A stretch of 64,000 nt of DNA, from NCBI GenBank assembly GCA_026393835.1, contig JAPKZK010000150.1:114072-178071 (forward strand), in the 5' to 3' direction. Origin of the DNA: Candidatus Aminicenantota bacterium (GTDB lineage Bacteria; Acidobacteriota; Aminicenantia; UBA2199). The first letter of the stretch is position 1. The number at the start of each line of letters is the position of its first letter. Positions 25,291 through 33,592 of the stretch are shown here, piece by piece. The position numbers and the translations under genes were made by a program. The notes under the pieces were generated by a model that saw nothing but the letters and a program-made list of their open reading frames with translations, had not been told where the DNA came from and ran no database searches.

Positions 25291-26100
25291 TTAAATCACT
25301 TCGCCGAAGTGGGGTTTCAGTCTCCTGAAAATAACCGCGCCGGCCAGCAGCACCACTGCCGTGACTACCCAGAAATATAACGTTTCCCTGGGTTTTACCA
25401 AAAAGGGGGTCCTGTAGATCAGGCTGTCCCTGTAGCCGGAAACGATATAACAGGCGGGGTTTAATTTAGCGATCCACTGGTATTTCTCGGGGATTCGCGA
25501 TATATTCCAGATAATGGGGGTAAACCAGAAGCCGAACTGGACAAAAATGGTTACTACATTCGCTATATCCTCGATAAATATGCTGGTGGAGGATGTAATC
25601 CAGCCCAGGCCCAGGAGCAGGAGGCACATGGCCGCCATATAGTAGAAAATTTGCAGGGAATGAAACCCAATGGGGAAACCGTAGGCCATGCAAACGATGA
25701 AACAAACGGCAATTAAAACGATGTGGGTCGCCAGGCTGCTTAAAATTTTGGCGACGTGTAAAATAGCAAGGCTCAGGTCCCCTTTTTTAACGAGATACGA
25801 GTGGGCATTGACGACTTTGGTTAATGAGGTAAGGGCGCCGGAAAAAAACTGCCAGGGAATCATGCCGGATATCAAGTAGACGACGAAGGGGACATCCTTG
25901 CCGGGGTTTGAGCGCAGCCCGATGGTAAAAACAAGCAAAAGCACCAGGATGTAAGAGAGCGGATGGATGAACCCCCATACGATTCCCAGGTAGGTGCTTT
26001 TGTATTGGGCTTCGAAATCGCGTTTGGCCAGCTCGTAGATGGCCCCCCGTTTATCATAGATCAGCCTGGCGAATTTTTTAATATCTAAAATAATTTTCAA
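25291..26100 (-). CDS. wzm: ABC-2 type transporter permease (Wzm-like)
   Basis: 269 residues with an N-terminal amphipathic region (LAKRDFEAQYKSTYLGIVWGF, the usual coupling-helix start). Five or six membrane segments follow, for example SYILVLLLVFTIGL, ATHIVLIAVCFIVCM, FYYMAAMCLLLLGLGW and LYFWVVTAVVLLAGAVIF. AKLNPACYIVSGYRDSLIY near the C-terminus is diagnostic of O-antigen/polysaccharide ABC permeases. Together with the Wzt-like ATPase it moves lipid-linked polymer out of the cytoplasm. As first gene of the long minus-strand series (26100 to 8759), its upstream region is the natural place for the operon promoter. Confidence 0.9.
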   Translation of the reverse strand: MKIILDIKKFARLIYDKRGAIYELAKRDFEAQYKSTYLGIVWGFIHPLSYILVLLLVFTIGLRSNPGKDVPFVVYLISGMIPWQFFSGALTSLTKVVNAHSYLVKKGDLSLAILHVAKILSSLATHIVLIAVCFIVCMAYGFPIGFHSLQIFYYMAAMCLLLLGLGWITSSTSIFIEDIANVVTIFVQFGFWFTPIIWNISRIPEKYQWIAKLNPACYIVSGYRDSLIYRTPFLVKPRETLYFWVVTAVVLLAGAVIFRRLKPHFGEVI

Positions 26101-26523
26101 TTTAGAATCCTTACGGTTAGAATTTTTCGGTCAAGCTTCCGCCTTTGACTCCCCAGGAGGTTGTACTCGGCAGATACAGGAAAAAGAATCCGGGTATTCA
26201 CAGGCTCTTGCTTTTTCAGCCCACTAAAGAGTGCATTATGCCATATCGATGAAGTTTTTTCAAGCCCCCCCATGCAGGGCCAGCAATTCTAATTTTGAAA
26301 CACCGACAAGTTCGTATGGTAGCTATCTATTCTCCTTAAAAAAGGGACAGTCAAAATTCATGCCCTACCTAGACCCTATCCGAAAAGGTATGCACGGGGC
26401 GTAATTTGGTAGGGAACAGGCAATGCCTGTTCGCGACGATCTACAATAGTAAATATCAAAATCTCCATGACTTTTCGGATAGGCTCTGGCTAGTCATGGA
26501 AATTCTTAAAAATGGTATAGAGA
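26101..26523. other. Intergenic region, no gene seen
   Basis: 423 bases between the GT2 gene and the permease. I find no credible coding frame. It holds the inverted-repeat module listed at 26375-26483. The 250 bases next to the permease may contain its promoter, but I could not pick out a convincing -35/-10 pair. Confidence 0.6.
26375..26483. repeat. MITE-like module with 13-bp terminal inverted repeats
   Basis: CCTATCCGAAAAG at 26375-26387 is exactly inverted at 26471-26483. Inside is a perfect 19-bp palindrome (26414-26432, arms GAACAGGCA around one base). The 109-bp unit has no coding capacity. Confidence 0.65.
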
Positions 26524-27243
26524 TTAAGTAAAAAAATTTCCGCTTGTCCCGGACTCCCCCTCCCCCCGGATGCCGTCTTTCCATTTGATCTTTTTCCCTT
26601 CCGCATAGGTCCTGCCGTGATACGATATCCCCACTTCGTAAAACCGCACCCCCTTTACCCTGGAAAGTTTAAACGTCACCTCCGGATCAAACCCGAAACG
26701 CTTCTCCGTAAGACGGATTTGTTTGATGATATCGGCCCGAAACATTTTGTAACAGGTTTCCATATCGGAAAGATTGAGGTCGGTGACCATGTTGGAACAT
26801 AGAGTCAATATCCGGTTGATTACGGAATGCCAGAAATACAACACCCGCCGCGCTTCACTGCTCATAAACCGCGAACCGAACACGACATCGGCGTTATCCT
26901 CCAGGATGGGTTTCAATAATTTGGGGTACTCGCCCGGCTCGTACTCCAGATCGGCATCCTGGATTATTATAATCTCACCCGCGGCCTCCTGTATTCCCCG
27001 CCGTACGGAAAAACCCTTTCCCTTATTCTTCTCATTTCGAAATACTTTGACCGCAGGCTGACCTTCCTGGAGCTTTGTGAGAATAGAAAATGTCCCGTCC
27101 GTGGAACAATCATCCACGATCACGATCTCTTTTTCCAATGTTAAAGGAACGGCCATTACTTTTTCCACCAATTTTTCAATGGTCTTTTCTTCGTTATAGA
27201 CCGGCACTACAATACTTAATGTTTTAAATGATTTCAAAGACAT
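26524..27243 (-). CDS. Family 2 glycosyltransferase (dolichyl-phosphate sugar synthase type)
   Basis: About 239 residues from ATG 27243 (MSLKSFKTL). LSIVVPVYNEEKTIEKLV, EIVIVDDCSTDGTF and IIIIQDADLEYEPGEY (DAD as the metal site) identify a GT-A, GT2-type enzyme. GSRFM and the later FDPEVTFKLSR and YHGRTYAEGKKIKWKDGIR match polyprenyl-phosphate sugar synthases. It would charge a polyprenyl phosphate with a sugar for the neighbouring membrane transferase. After WKDGIR the usual helical tail is replaced by GEGESGTSGNFFT next to a G-rich run, which suggests a frameshift or altered C-terminus. Its start overlaps the stop of the membrane protein gene by 20 bases. Confidence 0.85.
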   Translation of the reverse strand: MSLKSFKTLSIVVPVYNEEKTIEKLVEKVMAVPLTLEKEIVIVDDCSTDGTFSILTKLQEGQPAVKVFRNEKNKGKGFSVRRGIQEAAGEIIIIQDADLEYEPGEYPKLLKPILEDNADVVFGSRFMSSEARRVLYFWHSVINRILTLCSNMVTDLNLSDMETCYKMFRADIIKQIRLTEKRFGFDPEVTFKLSRVKGVRFYEVGISYHGRTYAEGKKIKWKDGIRGEGESGTSGNFFT

Positions 27244-29110
27244 AAAGCTCTCCATTACGATCTTTAAAGACCGGCTTAAGGCGATTTAAGTAATCGCCGG
27301 ACCTGGCCGCTTCCTCCGGGGTCAAACAACGATAGCCCCCCAGCAGCCGGTTGAATTCTTTTGCATTGTAAATTATATAGCGTATTTTATCCTGTTTCAA
27401 AGCGGCAATGAAATCCCGGAACTCGGGCCCTGCGGATAAATATTTTTTCAACATGGAATAATCGATGCCGGAAGAGACATAATAGGGCCGCTTTAGATAA
27501 TAACTCCTGGCCTCCCCTACCAAAAGAATATTAGCGTCCTCCGGGGTGTTCTTATCGACATAGGCTATGGCCGGATATGAAGGAAAAACGACTCCCAGGT
27601 ACTCATCGATACTTGCCGATTTCCCAGAATAGAGGTAATGGGCGCGGTATATCCGCTCATGGTAGCCGTAAGCGGTTGCCAGGTTCAACCCGATGATGAG
27701 AAAAAAGAGAGACTTCATGATCTTAAGCCCGGACGCATCCAGCCCCTCATACACCAGGACGGTAAATATGGCCAGGAGAACTATCGCCGCATACATGAAC
27801 CGCACCTGGCCGGTAAAATAACTCCCTACTAATAAAAACAGCAGTGCAAACGGTAATAAGCGGAGTTTCTTGTTCTCACGGCGCTTTATGGCGACAATGA
27901 TAAGGGGTAGAAAAATGAGAAACTGCGCCCCGATTAACCCACCGGAACCTATTTCATAAAACGACAGCGTATAGGGAAGTTTCAGTATATCCTTCAATGA
28001 ATGAATCATTTGGCCTACATCGGCTCTCATGGCCGCAAACCGCGACGCATCGAAGTACGGGTTCACCTGTGGAAAATAGCCCCCCAGGAATGGGAAAATG
28101 GGGTTCCCGGTGAAAACGTAATTTTTTATGAAGAGCGGCAGCAACACGGCGGTAATAATGATCCCAAAAATAATAAGGACCCTGAAATTGAGTTTTTTCT
28201 CTTTCAAGAATGCCAGGAGCAAAAAGATTGCCAGCGGCAGGATATTGAAATACTTGACGCCGATAGAAAATCCCCAGCACAGGGCGGAACGTTTGTTCTT
28301 GTTTTCCAGGTAGTATTTTATCCCGGCCAGGATGAAAAATGCGCTTAATAGGTCGTTCTTTACCGTGCTGAGTAAGAAAACGGTAATGGGCATGGATATC
28401 AAGAGGAGCAGCAGGATGAACCGGTTTTTTAATTGAAAGAATCGCGCCGCCAGGTCGATGAGATAGTATATAAAAACGATCCCGAATAAGAAATGAAAAA
28501 GCCGCGGCACCATGTCCCCGGCAAAAACCGCGGGGATAAGTGAGATTTCATAGTAAATGGACGTATTGGCAAAGAAGAATTGGGGCGCGGCGATAAATCC
28601 CCGATGCTGGAGATAGAGGTTGGGTATGCCCAGGTGGTAAACCAGGGCGTCGTAAAAAGAGGACGGCAGCGAGGCGTAAATGAACGGGAATATGAAAACG
28701 GCATATTCCCGGGCCGGCCGTTTGAAAAAAGTCAACAGGGTGTGTCGTAGGACCTGTTTTTTTCTCTTAAGGACAAAATAGAGTAAGGCCAACGGCAGCA
28801 GGTAAAACAGGAGGATGGTAAAAGGAACGAGGATTTTTAGAAAGGATACGAGGTAAAAGTAAAAGGTGGTGAAGATCAAGCCGATCCCGCAGGCGTCGGG
28901 GAATGCGATGTCTTCTTTTTTTTTATTGAACAGCAGCAGCGCCGACATGCCGTAAATGAATATGACGGTCATTAACCCAATGGCTTTTAATAAGGGCAGG
29001 ACAACGTTTACGGGATATCTAATCAAAAGGGCATTTAGGGCGATAAGGATGGCAAAAATGGTTAAGGCATAAACAAGGATTCTGTCGGTACTTTTATTTG
29101 TTGTCATCAT
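27224..29110 (-). CDS. Polytopic membrane glycosyltransferase-like protein (GT39/ArnT/PMT-like fold)
   Basis: 628 residues with about a dozen hydrophobic segments across the first 470, such as LVYALTIFAILIALNALLI, IGLMTVIFIYGMSALLLF and LILLLLISMPITVFLLSTV. A soluble C-terminal domain of about 150 residues follows, with TPEDANILLVGEARSYYL and KQDKIRYIIYNAKEF. This is the layout of GT-C transferases that use polyprenyl-phosphate sugars at the outer face of the inner membrane. The GT2 gene directly downstream would supply such a donor, as in the ArnC/ArnT partnership. DDLLSAFF-like acidic loop residues after the first membrane segments are less clear than in ArnT, so the exact family is uncertain. 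Confidence 0.7.
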   Translation of the reverse strand: MMTTNKSTDRILVYALTIFAILIALNALLIRYPVNVVLPLLKAIGLMTVIFIYGMSALLLFNKKKEDIAFPDACGIGLIFTTFYFYLVSFLKILVPFTILLFYLLPLALLYFVLKRKKQVLRHTLLTFFKRPAREYAVFIFPFIYASLPSSFYDALVYHLGIPNLYLQHRGFIAAPQFFFANTSIYYEISLIPAVFAGDMVPRLFHFLFGIVFIYYLIDLAARFFQLKNRFILLLLLISMPITVFLLSTVKNDLLSAFFILAGIKYYLENKNKRSALCWGFSIGVKYFNILPLAIFLLLAFLKEKKLNFRVLIIFGIIITAVLLPLFIKNYVFTGNPIFPFLGGYFPQVNPYFDASRFAAMRADVGQMIHSLKDILKLPYTLSFYEIGSGGLIGAQFLIFLPLIIVAIKRRENKKLRLLPFALLFLLVGSYFTGQVRFMYAAIVLLAIFTVLVYEGLDASGLKIMKSLFFLIIGLNLATAYGYHERIYRAHYLYSGKSASIDEYLGVVFPSYPAIAYVDKNTPEDANILLVGEARSYYLKRPYYVSSGIDYSMLKKYLSAGPEFRDFIAALKQDKIRYIIYNAKEFNRLLGGYRCLTPEEAARSGDYLNRLKPVFKDRNGELYVFEII

Positions 29111-29163
29111 AAGGGGGTATTATATACATTCGGGAAAGAAATTACAAATGGTTTTCAAGATAT

Positions 29164-30339
29164 TTAAGACTCCCGGAGTATAAAGTCGAGTACTTCCTGC
29201 CAGGGTAATACGGCAACATCCTTCATTTGTTGCGGCCGATCCACCCTGCAGGCCAGTATTAATTGTGCTCCCGGGACTTTTTCTTTAAATGAATACAGCC
29301 CTTTTAACATGGTTGAGGTGGGATTAACGGTTGATTTTATTTCGATTGCCAGCGTTTTTCCTGCCGGGGTTTCTACTATGCAATCGACTTCCGCCCCTCT
29401 CTCTGTCCGGTAAAACGATAGTACCAGGTCCAATCGTTGGTAGTGGTTCAACTTAATTATTTCCAGTATCATGAAATGTTCGAAAGCTCTTCCGAATTCA
29501 AAACTATTTTCCTCTAAATTAACCCTCAGCCTGTTGTCCAGGGTGGTTACAATGCCGGGATCGAAAAAATAAAACTTGGGTTGTTTCGTCATTTTTTTCC
29601 GGATGGACCTGGCATAGGGCAGCAAAAAGAATCCCAGGAACGTATCTTCCAGTATTTTATAATATTCCTTGACGACATGGCCGGAAATCTCGGTTTCCCG
29701 GGCTATATTTGAATAATTGAGTAATTCGCCGTTTTGATGGCCGGCAATGGGCAAAAATCTTAAAAAGCCACTGAGGTTTCTTATATTTGCTTCAATTTCA
29801 ATTTCTTCTTTGATATACGTGTCTACATAGGAGTGGAGCGTTTCTCGTTTCTCATACTCCCCGGGATTCAAATATACACCGGGTAATGCGCCGTATTTCA
29901 ACACGGTAAACAGATCGAAACTGTCTTTTAATTCAAGGTAAGAAAAGGGAAAAAGTTGAAAGGTCCAGGCCCGGCCTGCCAACATATTGGCCTGGTATCT
30001 TTTCAATTCCCGCGAACTGGACCCGCTGAGAATAAAGTAACCCGGGACCCCCGATTCGATCAGGAAATGGACTTCATCCAGGAGCTGGGGGATTTTCTGG
30101 ACTTCATCGATGATGATATGTAACGGTTGTTTTGATTTTAAAGCCGCATTGACTTCATTTCTGAATATTTCCGGCCTGGCCAGGAGTTTCCTATAGACCT
30201 CTGTTTTTAGCAGGTCATAGTAGAGTGATTCTTGAGAAGGAAATTGTTTTTTAAGGAGGGTACTTTTCCCGGTTTGCCGCGGCCCGAATAAAAAGAAACT
30301 ATTGTTTTTCGGTAGCTTAATGGTTCTTTCTATATACAT
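29164..30339 (-). CDS. AAA ATPase with DUF4143 domain
   Basis: 391 residues. Walker A is GPRQTGKST (about 19-27) and Walker B IIIDEVQKIP. SGSSSRELKR and AGRAWTFQLFPFSYLEL match AAA_14 proteins. The C-terminal DUF4143 part has a nuclease-like core: GAEVDCIVETPAGKTLAIEIKS (D...E-x-K). This group is very common in anaerobes and archaea, often in several copies per genome. A role in DNA processing or as a toxin-like element has been proposed without agreement. It stands alone between the glycan locus and the acyl-CoA synthetase, in the minus orientation. Confidence 0.85.
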   Translation of the reverse strand: MYIERTIKLPKNNSFFLFGPRQTGKSTLLKKQFPSQESLYYDLLKTEVYRKLLARPEIFRNEVNAALKSKQPLHIIIDEVQKIPQLLDEVHFLIESGVPGYFILSGSSSRELKRYQANMLAGRAWTFQLFPFSYLELKDSFDLFTVLKYGALPGVYLNPGEYEKRETLHSYVDTYIKEEIEIEANIRNLSGFLRFLPIAGHQNGELLNYSNIARETEISGHVVKEYYKILEDTFLGFFLLPYARSIRKKMTKQPKFYFFDPGIVTTLDNRLRVNLEENSFEFGRAFEHFMILEIIKLNHYQRLDLVLSFYRTERGAEVDCIVETPAGKTLAIEIKSTVNPTSTMLKGLYSFKEKVPGAQLILACRVDRPQQMKDVAVLPWQEVLDFILRES

Positions 30340-30435
30340 GGGATCATTTTATGTCGATTTTTTTAAGATGTCAACAAAATATCGACGATAATTTAAAATT
30401 CATTTAAAATTTTCGACATTCATGGGCGTTTAAGT

Positions 30436-30523
30436 CAAGAGGGAAGTGAAAACCAGTCAAAAGTTTTGGGAGGGTCCAGGGAACCCTTTTTTAAAAGGGT
30501 CCCCTGGTGGCCGAAGGCATTAT
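30436..30523 (+). repeat. Dispersed hairpin repeat, copy 1
   Basis: Begins GTCAAGAGGG, then an AAAAGTTTTGGGAGGGTCC segment and a hairpin (arms of about 13 bp, one mismatch, around 30478-30505), ending GGCCGAAGGCATT. Copy 2 at 33506-33592 has the same order and orientation, so the two bracket the acyl-CoA synthetase and VapB genes. Confidence 0.85.
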
Positions 30524-30549
30524 ACATTAACCTAATACTATGGTATAAT
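30521..30549 (+). promoter_or_regulatory. Sigma70-type promoter for a probably leaderless transcript
   Basis: TATACA (30521-30526), 17 bases, TATAAT (30544-30549). The ATG of the downstream gene is at 30556, 7 bases past the -10 element, exactly where transcription should begin, and no ribosome-binding site precedes it. Confidence 0.6.
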
Positions 30550-30555
30550 TGCCCT

Positions 30556-33246
30556 ATGGACGTACATAAATTAGAACGAATTTTCAATCCGCAGCGCATT
30601 GCTTTAGTAGGCGTTACCACCAACCCCAAAAGCGTCGGCGGTAAAGTACTGAGCAATCTTGTAGGCGGTGGGTTCCGCGGTGTGGTCTACCCGGTTAACC
30701 CGGACAGCGAAGCCGTCATGGGCATTCAATGCTACCCGGACGTCAAAACCCTGCCCCGCACACCCGACCTGGCCGTTATCTGCTCGCCTGCCAGCCAGGT
30801 TCCCGAACTGGTGCGGGCATGCGGCGAAGCAGGAATCCTGGGCGTCATCATCATGTCTTCGGGTTTCAAGGAAACGGGGCCGGAAGGTAAAGGCCTGGAA
30901 GACCAGGTAATGGAAGAAGCCCGCAAATTTGAAGGCATGCGCATCCTGGGCCCCAACTGCCTGGGCGTCATCGTACCTCATCGCAATCTTAATATTAGTT
31001 TTGCCAACGGCATCCCCAAACCCGGGGAGATCGCTTTTATTTCGCAGTCCGGCGCATTGTGTTCGTCGGTACTGGATTGGGCCCTCGAAGAAAAAATCGG
31101 GTTCTCTTATTTTGTTTCCATCGGGAATGCCCTGGATGTGGCGTTCGGCGATTTGATCGATTATTTCGGCGAGGATGAAAAGAGTCGTTCCATCATTCTC
31201 TATATCGAGTCCATCAGCAATGCCGCCAAATTTATGACCGCGGCGCGCGCTTTTGCCCGCACCAAACCTATCGTGGTGTATAAAGCCGGCCGGTTTCCCG
31301 AATCGGCAAAAGTAGCGGCTTCCCATACGGGGGCCATGGCGGCGGAAGATGCGATATACGACGCCGCCTTTCAGCGTATCGGCATTTCCCGTGTTTTCGA
31401 GATCGGCGATATTTTCGACGTGGCGGAACTGATCGGTCGCAAGAAAATACCCGCGGGGCCGAGACTGGCCGTGGTTACTAACGCCGGCGGGCCCGGGGTC
31501 ATGGCCACCGATGCGCTCATCGCCGCCAACGGCGTCCTGGCAAAACTTTCCGACCAAAGCATGGAACAACTAAACGAAGCGCTGCCGCCCTCCTGGTCCC
31601 ACGGGAACCCGGTGGATGTACTGGGCGATGCCCGTTCCAAACGGATCATGAAAGCGGTTAAGATCGTTCTTGAGGATAAAGGCGTGGATGCAGTGCTGGT
31701 GATCCTGACGCCGCAGGCCATGACCAACCCCACCACCACCGCCAAAGCCCTGGGCGAACTGGCGGCGACGACTTCCAAACCGATACTGGCTGCCTGGATG
31801 GGCGGCGAACAGATGCACGAAAGCAACCGGGTGTTGAACGAGGCGGGAGTGCCGACCTACATGACCCCGGAACAGGGCGTCCGCGCTTTCATGACCCTGG
31901 TGGAATACTCCAGGAACCTTGAAACTCTCTATGAAACGCCTAAAGATATCCCGGTGGAGTTTCCCCTGGACCGTAAGAAATTGCGGGAGCAATTTGACCT
32001 GCTCATTGCGGAGAAAGGCAATGTTTTATCGGAGGATATTTCCAAGCAGTTGTTGGAATCGTACGGCATCCCCACCACCCGGCCCCGTCCGGCGGCGACG
32101 GCGGAAGAGGCGGTGAAACAGGCCGACGCTATCGGGTATCCCGTGGTGCTGAAGATTCTTTCCCCGGATATTACGCACAAAACCGATGTGGGGGGGGTGG
32201 CGCTGGACCTCCGGGACGCCGGGATGGTGCGTGTGGCTTTTGAACGGATCACGGTTTCCGCTTCCCTGAAGCAACCCGGGGCGCGGATCGAAGGGGTGAC
32301 GGTTCAGCCCATGATCGATATAAAGGATTCCGTGGAATTGATCCTGGGGACTAAAAAGGACCCTATATTCGGGACAGTTATTATGGTAGGTTCCGGCGGG
32401 GTGACGGCGGAGTTGTACCGCGACCGGGCATTGGGGTTCCCGCCGTTAAATGAACGGTTGGCCCGGCGTATGCTGGAATCGTTGAAAATCTGGCCTTTAT
32501 TGCAGGGGTACAGGGGTAGAAAGCCGGTCAACATGAACCGGTTGTTGGAGATTTTAATTCGTCTTTCTTACCTGGCCGCCGATCGTCCTGAGATCGACGA
32601 GTTGGATATTAATCCTTTGTTGGCAACCGAGAAAGAGGTTATTGCCCTGGATGCGCGGGTAATTATCGATGGGGACCTGGTAGGGAAACCGCGGAAACCG
32701 TATGCGCACCTGGTTTTAAGACCGTACCCGGAGGAATATGTGCGGCCGGTGCAGTTAAAAGACGGGACCAGGCTTTTGTTAAGGCCGATTAAACCGGAGG
32801 ACGAGCCGTTGTGGATGGACATGTTGTCTAAATGTTCGAAGGAGTCTATATACGCCCGTTTCCGTTATTTTTTCCAATGGGATTCGCATGATACTGCCGC
32901 GCGTTATTGTTACATCGATTATGATCGAGAGATTGCGATTGTGGCTGAGTACAGCGAGGGGGATGTAAGGCGGTTGGTGGGCGTCGGTCGTTTGATTGCG
33001 AACCCGGATTATGAGACCGCGGAGTATGCCATACTGGCGACGGATGATTTTCAGAATCGGGGGTTGGGAAGTATTCTTACGGATTACTGTATGGAAATTG
33101 CCGAGAAGTGGAACATTAAGTACGTGGAAGCGCAGACCACGACGGATAATGTGCGGATGTTGTCTGTTTTCAGTAAACGGGATTTCGATATACGGACGCC
33201 TGAGGTTTCCGGGTCCCTGGTAGAAGTATCTAAGAAGATGAAATAA
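30556..33246 (+). CDS. ADP-forming acetyl/acyl-CoA synthetase with C-terminal GNAT domain
   Basis: 896 residues. I start at ATG 30556 (MDVHKLERIF); a frame extension to 30466 only translates a repeat. Order: CoA-binding domain (1-130, IALVGVTTNPKSVGG), succinyl-CoA-ligase-like domain (GEIAFISQSGALCSSVLDW; AASHTGAMAAEDAIYDAAF with the candidate phospho-histidine), ATP-grasp domain (KQLLESYGIPTTRP; GYPVVLKILSPDITHKTDVGG; DELDINPLL). From about 735 a GNAT acetyltransferase domain follows (RLLLRPIKPEDEPLW; DDFQNRGLGSILTDYC for acetyl-CoA binding). The fusion resembles Pat/YfiQ-type protein lysine acetyltransferases, but the ligase half looks catalytically complete, so acyl-CoA/ATP conversion with a regulatory acetyltransferase is plausible. 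Confidence 0.85.
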   Translation: MDVHKLERIFNPQRIALVGVTTNPKSVGGKVLSNLVGGGFRGVVYPVNPDSEAVMGIQCYPDVKTLPRTPDLAVICSPASQVPELVRACGEAGILGVIIMSSGFKETGPEGKGLEDQVMEEARKFEGMRILGPNCLGVIVPHRNLNISFANGIPKPGEIAFISQSGALCSSVLDWALEEKIGFSYFVSIGNALDVAFGDLIDYFGEDEKSRSIILYIESISNAAKFMTAARAFARTKPIVVYKAGRFPESAKVAASHTGAMAAEDAIYDAAFQRIGISRVFEIGDIFDVAELIGRKKIPAGPRLAVVTNAGGPGVMATDALIAANGVLAKLSDQSMEQLNEALPPSWSHGNPVDVLGDARSKRIMKAVKIVLEDKGVDAVLVILTPQAMTNPTTTAKALGELAATTSKPILAAWMGGEQMHESNRVLNEAGVPTYMTPEQGVRAFMTLVEYSRNLETLYETPKDIPVEFPLDRKKLREQFDLLIAEKGNVLSEDISKQLLESYGIPTTRPRPAATAEEAVKQADAIGYPVVLKILSPDITHKTDVGGVALDLRDAGMVRVAFERITVSASLKQPGARIEGVTVQPMIDIKDSVELILGTKKDPIFGTVIMVGSGGVTAELYRDRALGFPPLNERLARRMLESLKIWPLLQGYRGRKPVNMNRLLEILIRLSYLAADRPEIDELDINPLLATEKEVIALDARVIIDGDLVGKPRKPYAHLVLRPYPEEYVRPVQLKDGTRLLLRPIKPEDEPLWMDMLSKCSKESIYARFRYFFQWDSHDTAARYCYIDYDREIAIVAEYSEGDVRRLVGVGRLIANPDYETAEYAILATDDFQNRGLGSILTDYCMEIAEKWNIKYVEAQTTTDNVRMLSVFSKRDFDIRTPEVSGSLVEVSKKMK

Positions 33247-33462
33247 TCAATTAAAAGTAATCCTCGGTTTATTCCTGGCCTTTTTGTAATCATAGTTCGC
33301 ATCATAATCGATCGTTCCAAATAACTCCATGATTTCCACTTGTTTCCTGTGGCTGATATATTCCTTTAAGGCCATGGTAACAGTCTCTCTTTTAGATCTA
33401 TGCCTGCCAGCCGATTGTGCTTCTTTCAATAATCTATCGTCTATCGCTAAACTTGTCATCAT
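33247..33462 (-). CDS. vapB: VapB-type antitoxin, orphan
   Basis: 71 residues (two adjacent ATGs, 33462 or 33459). TSLAIDDRLLKEAQSAG and SKRETVTMALKEYISHRKQ form the short ribbon-helix-helix-like N-terminus of VapB/DUF2191 antitoxins. FGTIDYDANYDYKKAR is the usual C-terminal toxin-binding tail. A VapC ribonuclease gene should follow, but the stop codon abuts the stop of the convergent acyl-CoA synthetase gene with no spacer, so no toxin is present. It has its own promoter upstream. It could now act as a solitary regulator, protect against a VapC elsewhere, or be a leftover. Confidence 0.8.
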   Translation of the reverse strand: MMTSLAIDDRLLKEAQSAGRHRSKRETVTMALKEYISHRKQVEIMELFGTIDYDANYDYKKARNKPRITFN

Positions 33463-33482
33463 AATGCACCTACCACTTCATA

Positions 33483-33510
33483 ATTATACATACCGACTCA
33501 GTTAAGTCAA
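33483..33510 (-). promoter_or_regulatory. Promoter of the vapB-type gene
   Basis: TTGACT (33510-33505), 16 bases, TATAAT (33488-33483), about 21 bases before the start codons. The -35 falls within the edge of hairpin repeat copy 2. Confidence 0.7.
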
Positions 33511-33592
33511 GAGGGGATTGAAATTAAAAGTTTTAGGAGGGTCCAGGGAACCCTTTTTCAAAAGGGTTCCCTGGTCGCCGAAGGCATTCTAC
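33506..33592 (+). repeat. Dispersed hairpin repeat, copy 2
   Basis: Perfect 15-bp arms (33543-33557 and 33560-33574, CCAGGGAACCCTTTT) with a 2-base loop, preceded by GTCAAGAGGGGATTG and an AAAAGTTTTAGGAGGG segment and followed by GCCGAAGGCATTC. The stop codon of the TRAP permease gene (33589-33591) lies at its right edge, so it could also serve as that operon's terminator. Confidence 0.85.

Noticed and set aside
30466..30555. N-terminal extension of the acyl-CoA synthetase
   Set aside because: The 30 extra residues are the translation of the dispersed hairpin repeat, and the promoter -10 lies inside that stretch.
30604..31569. 321-codon minus-strand frame
   Set aside because: It lies entirely antisense to the acyl-CoA synthetase gene, whose domains are unmistakable; the composition (many His, Phe, Gly runs) is that of a shadow frame.
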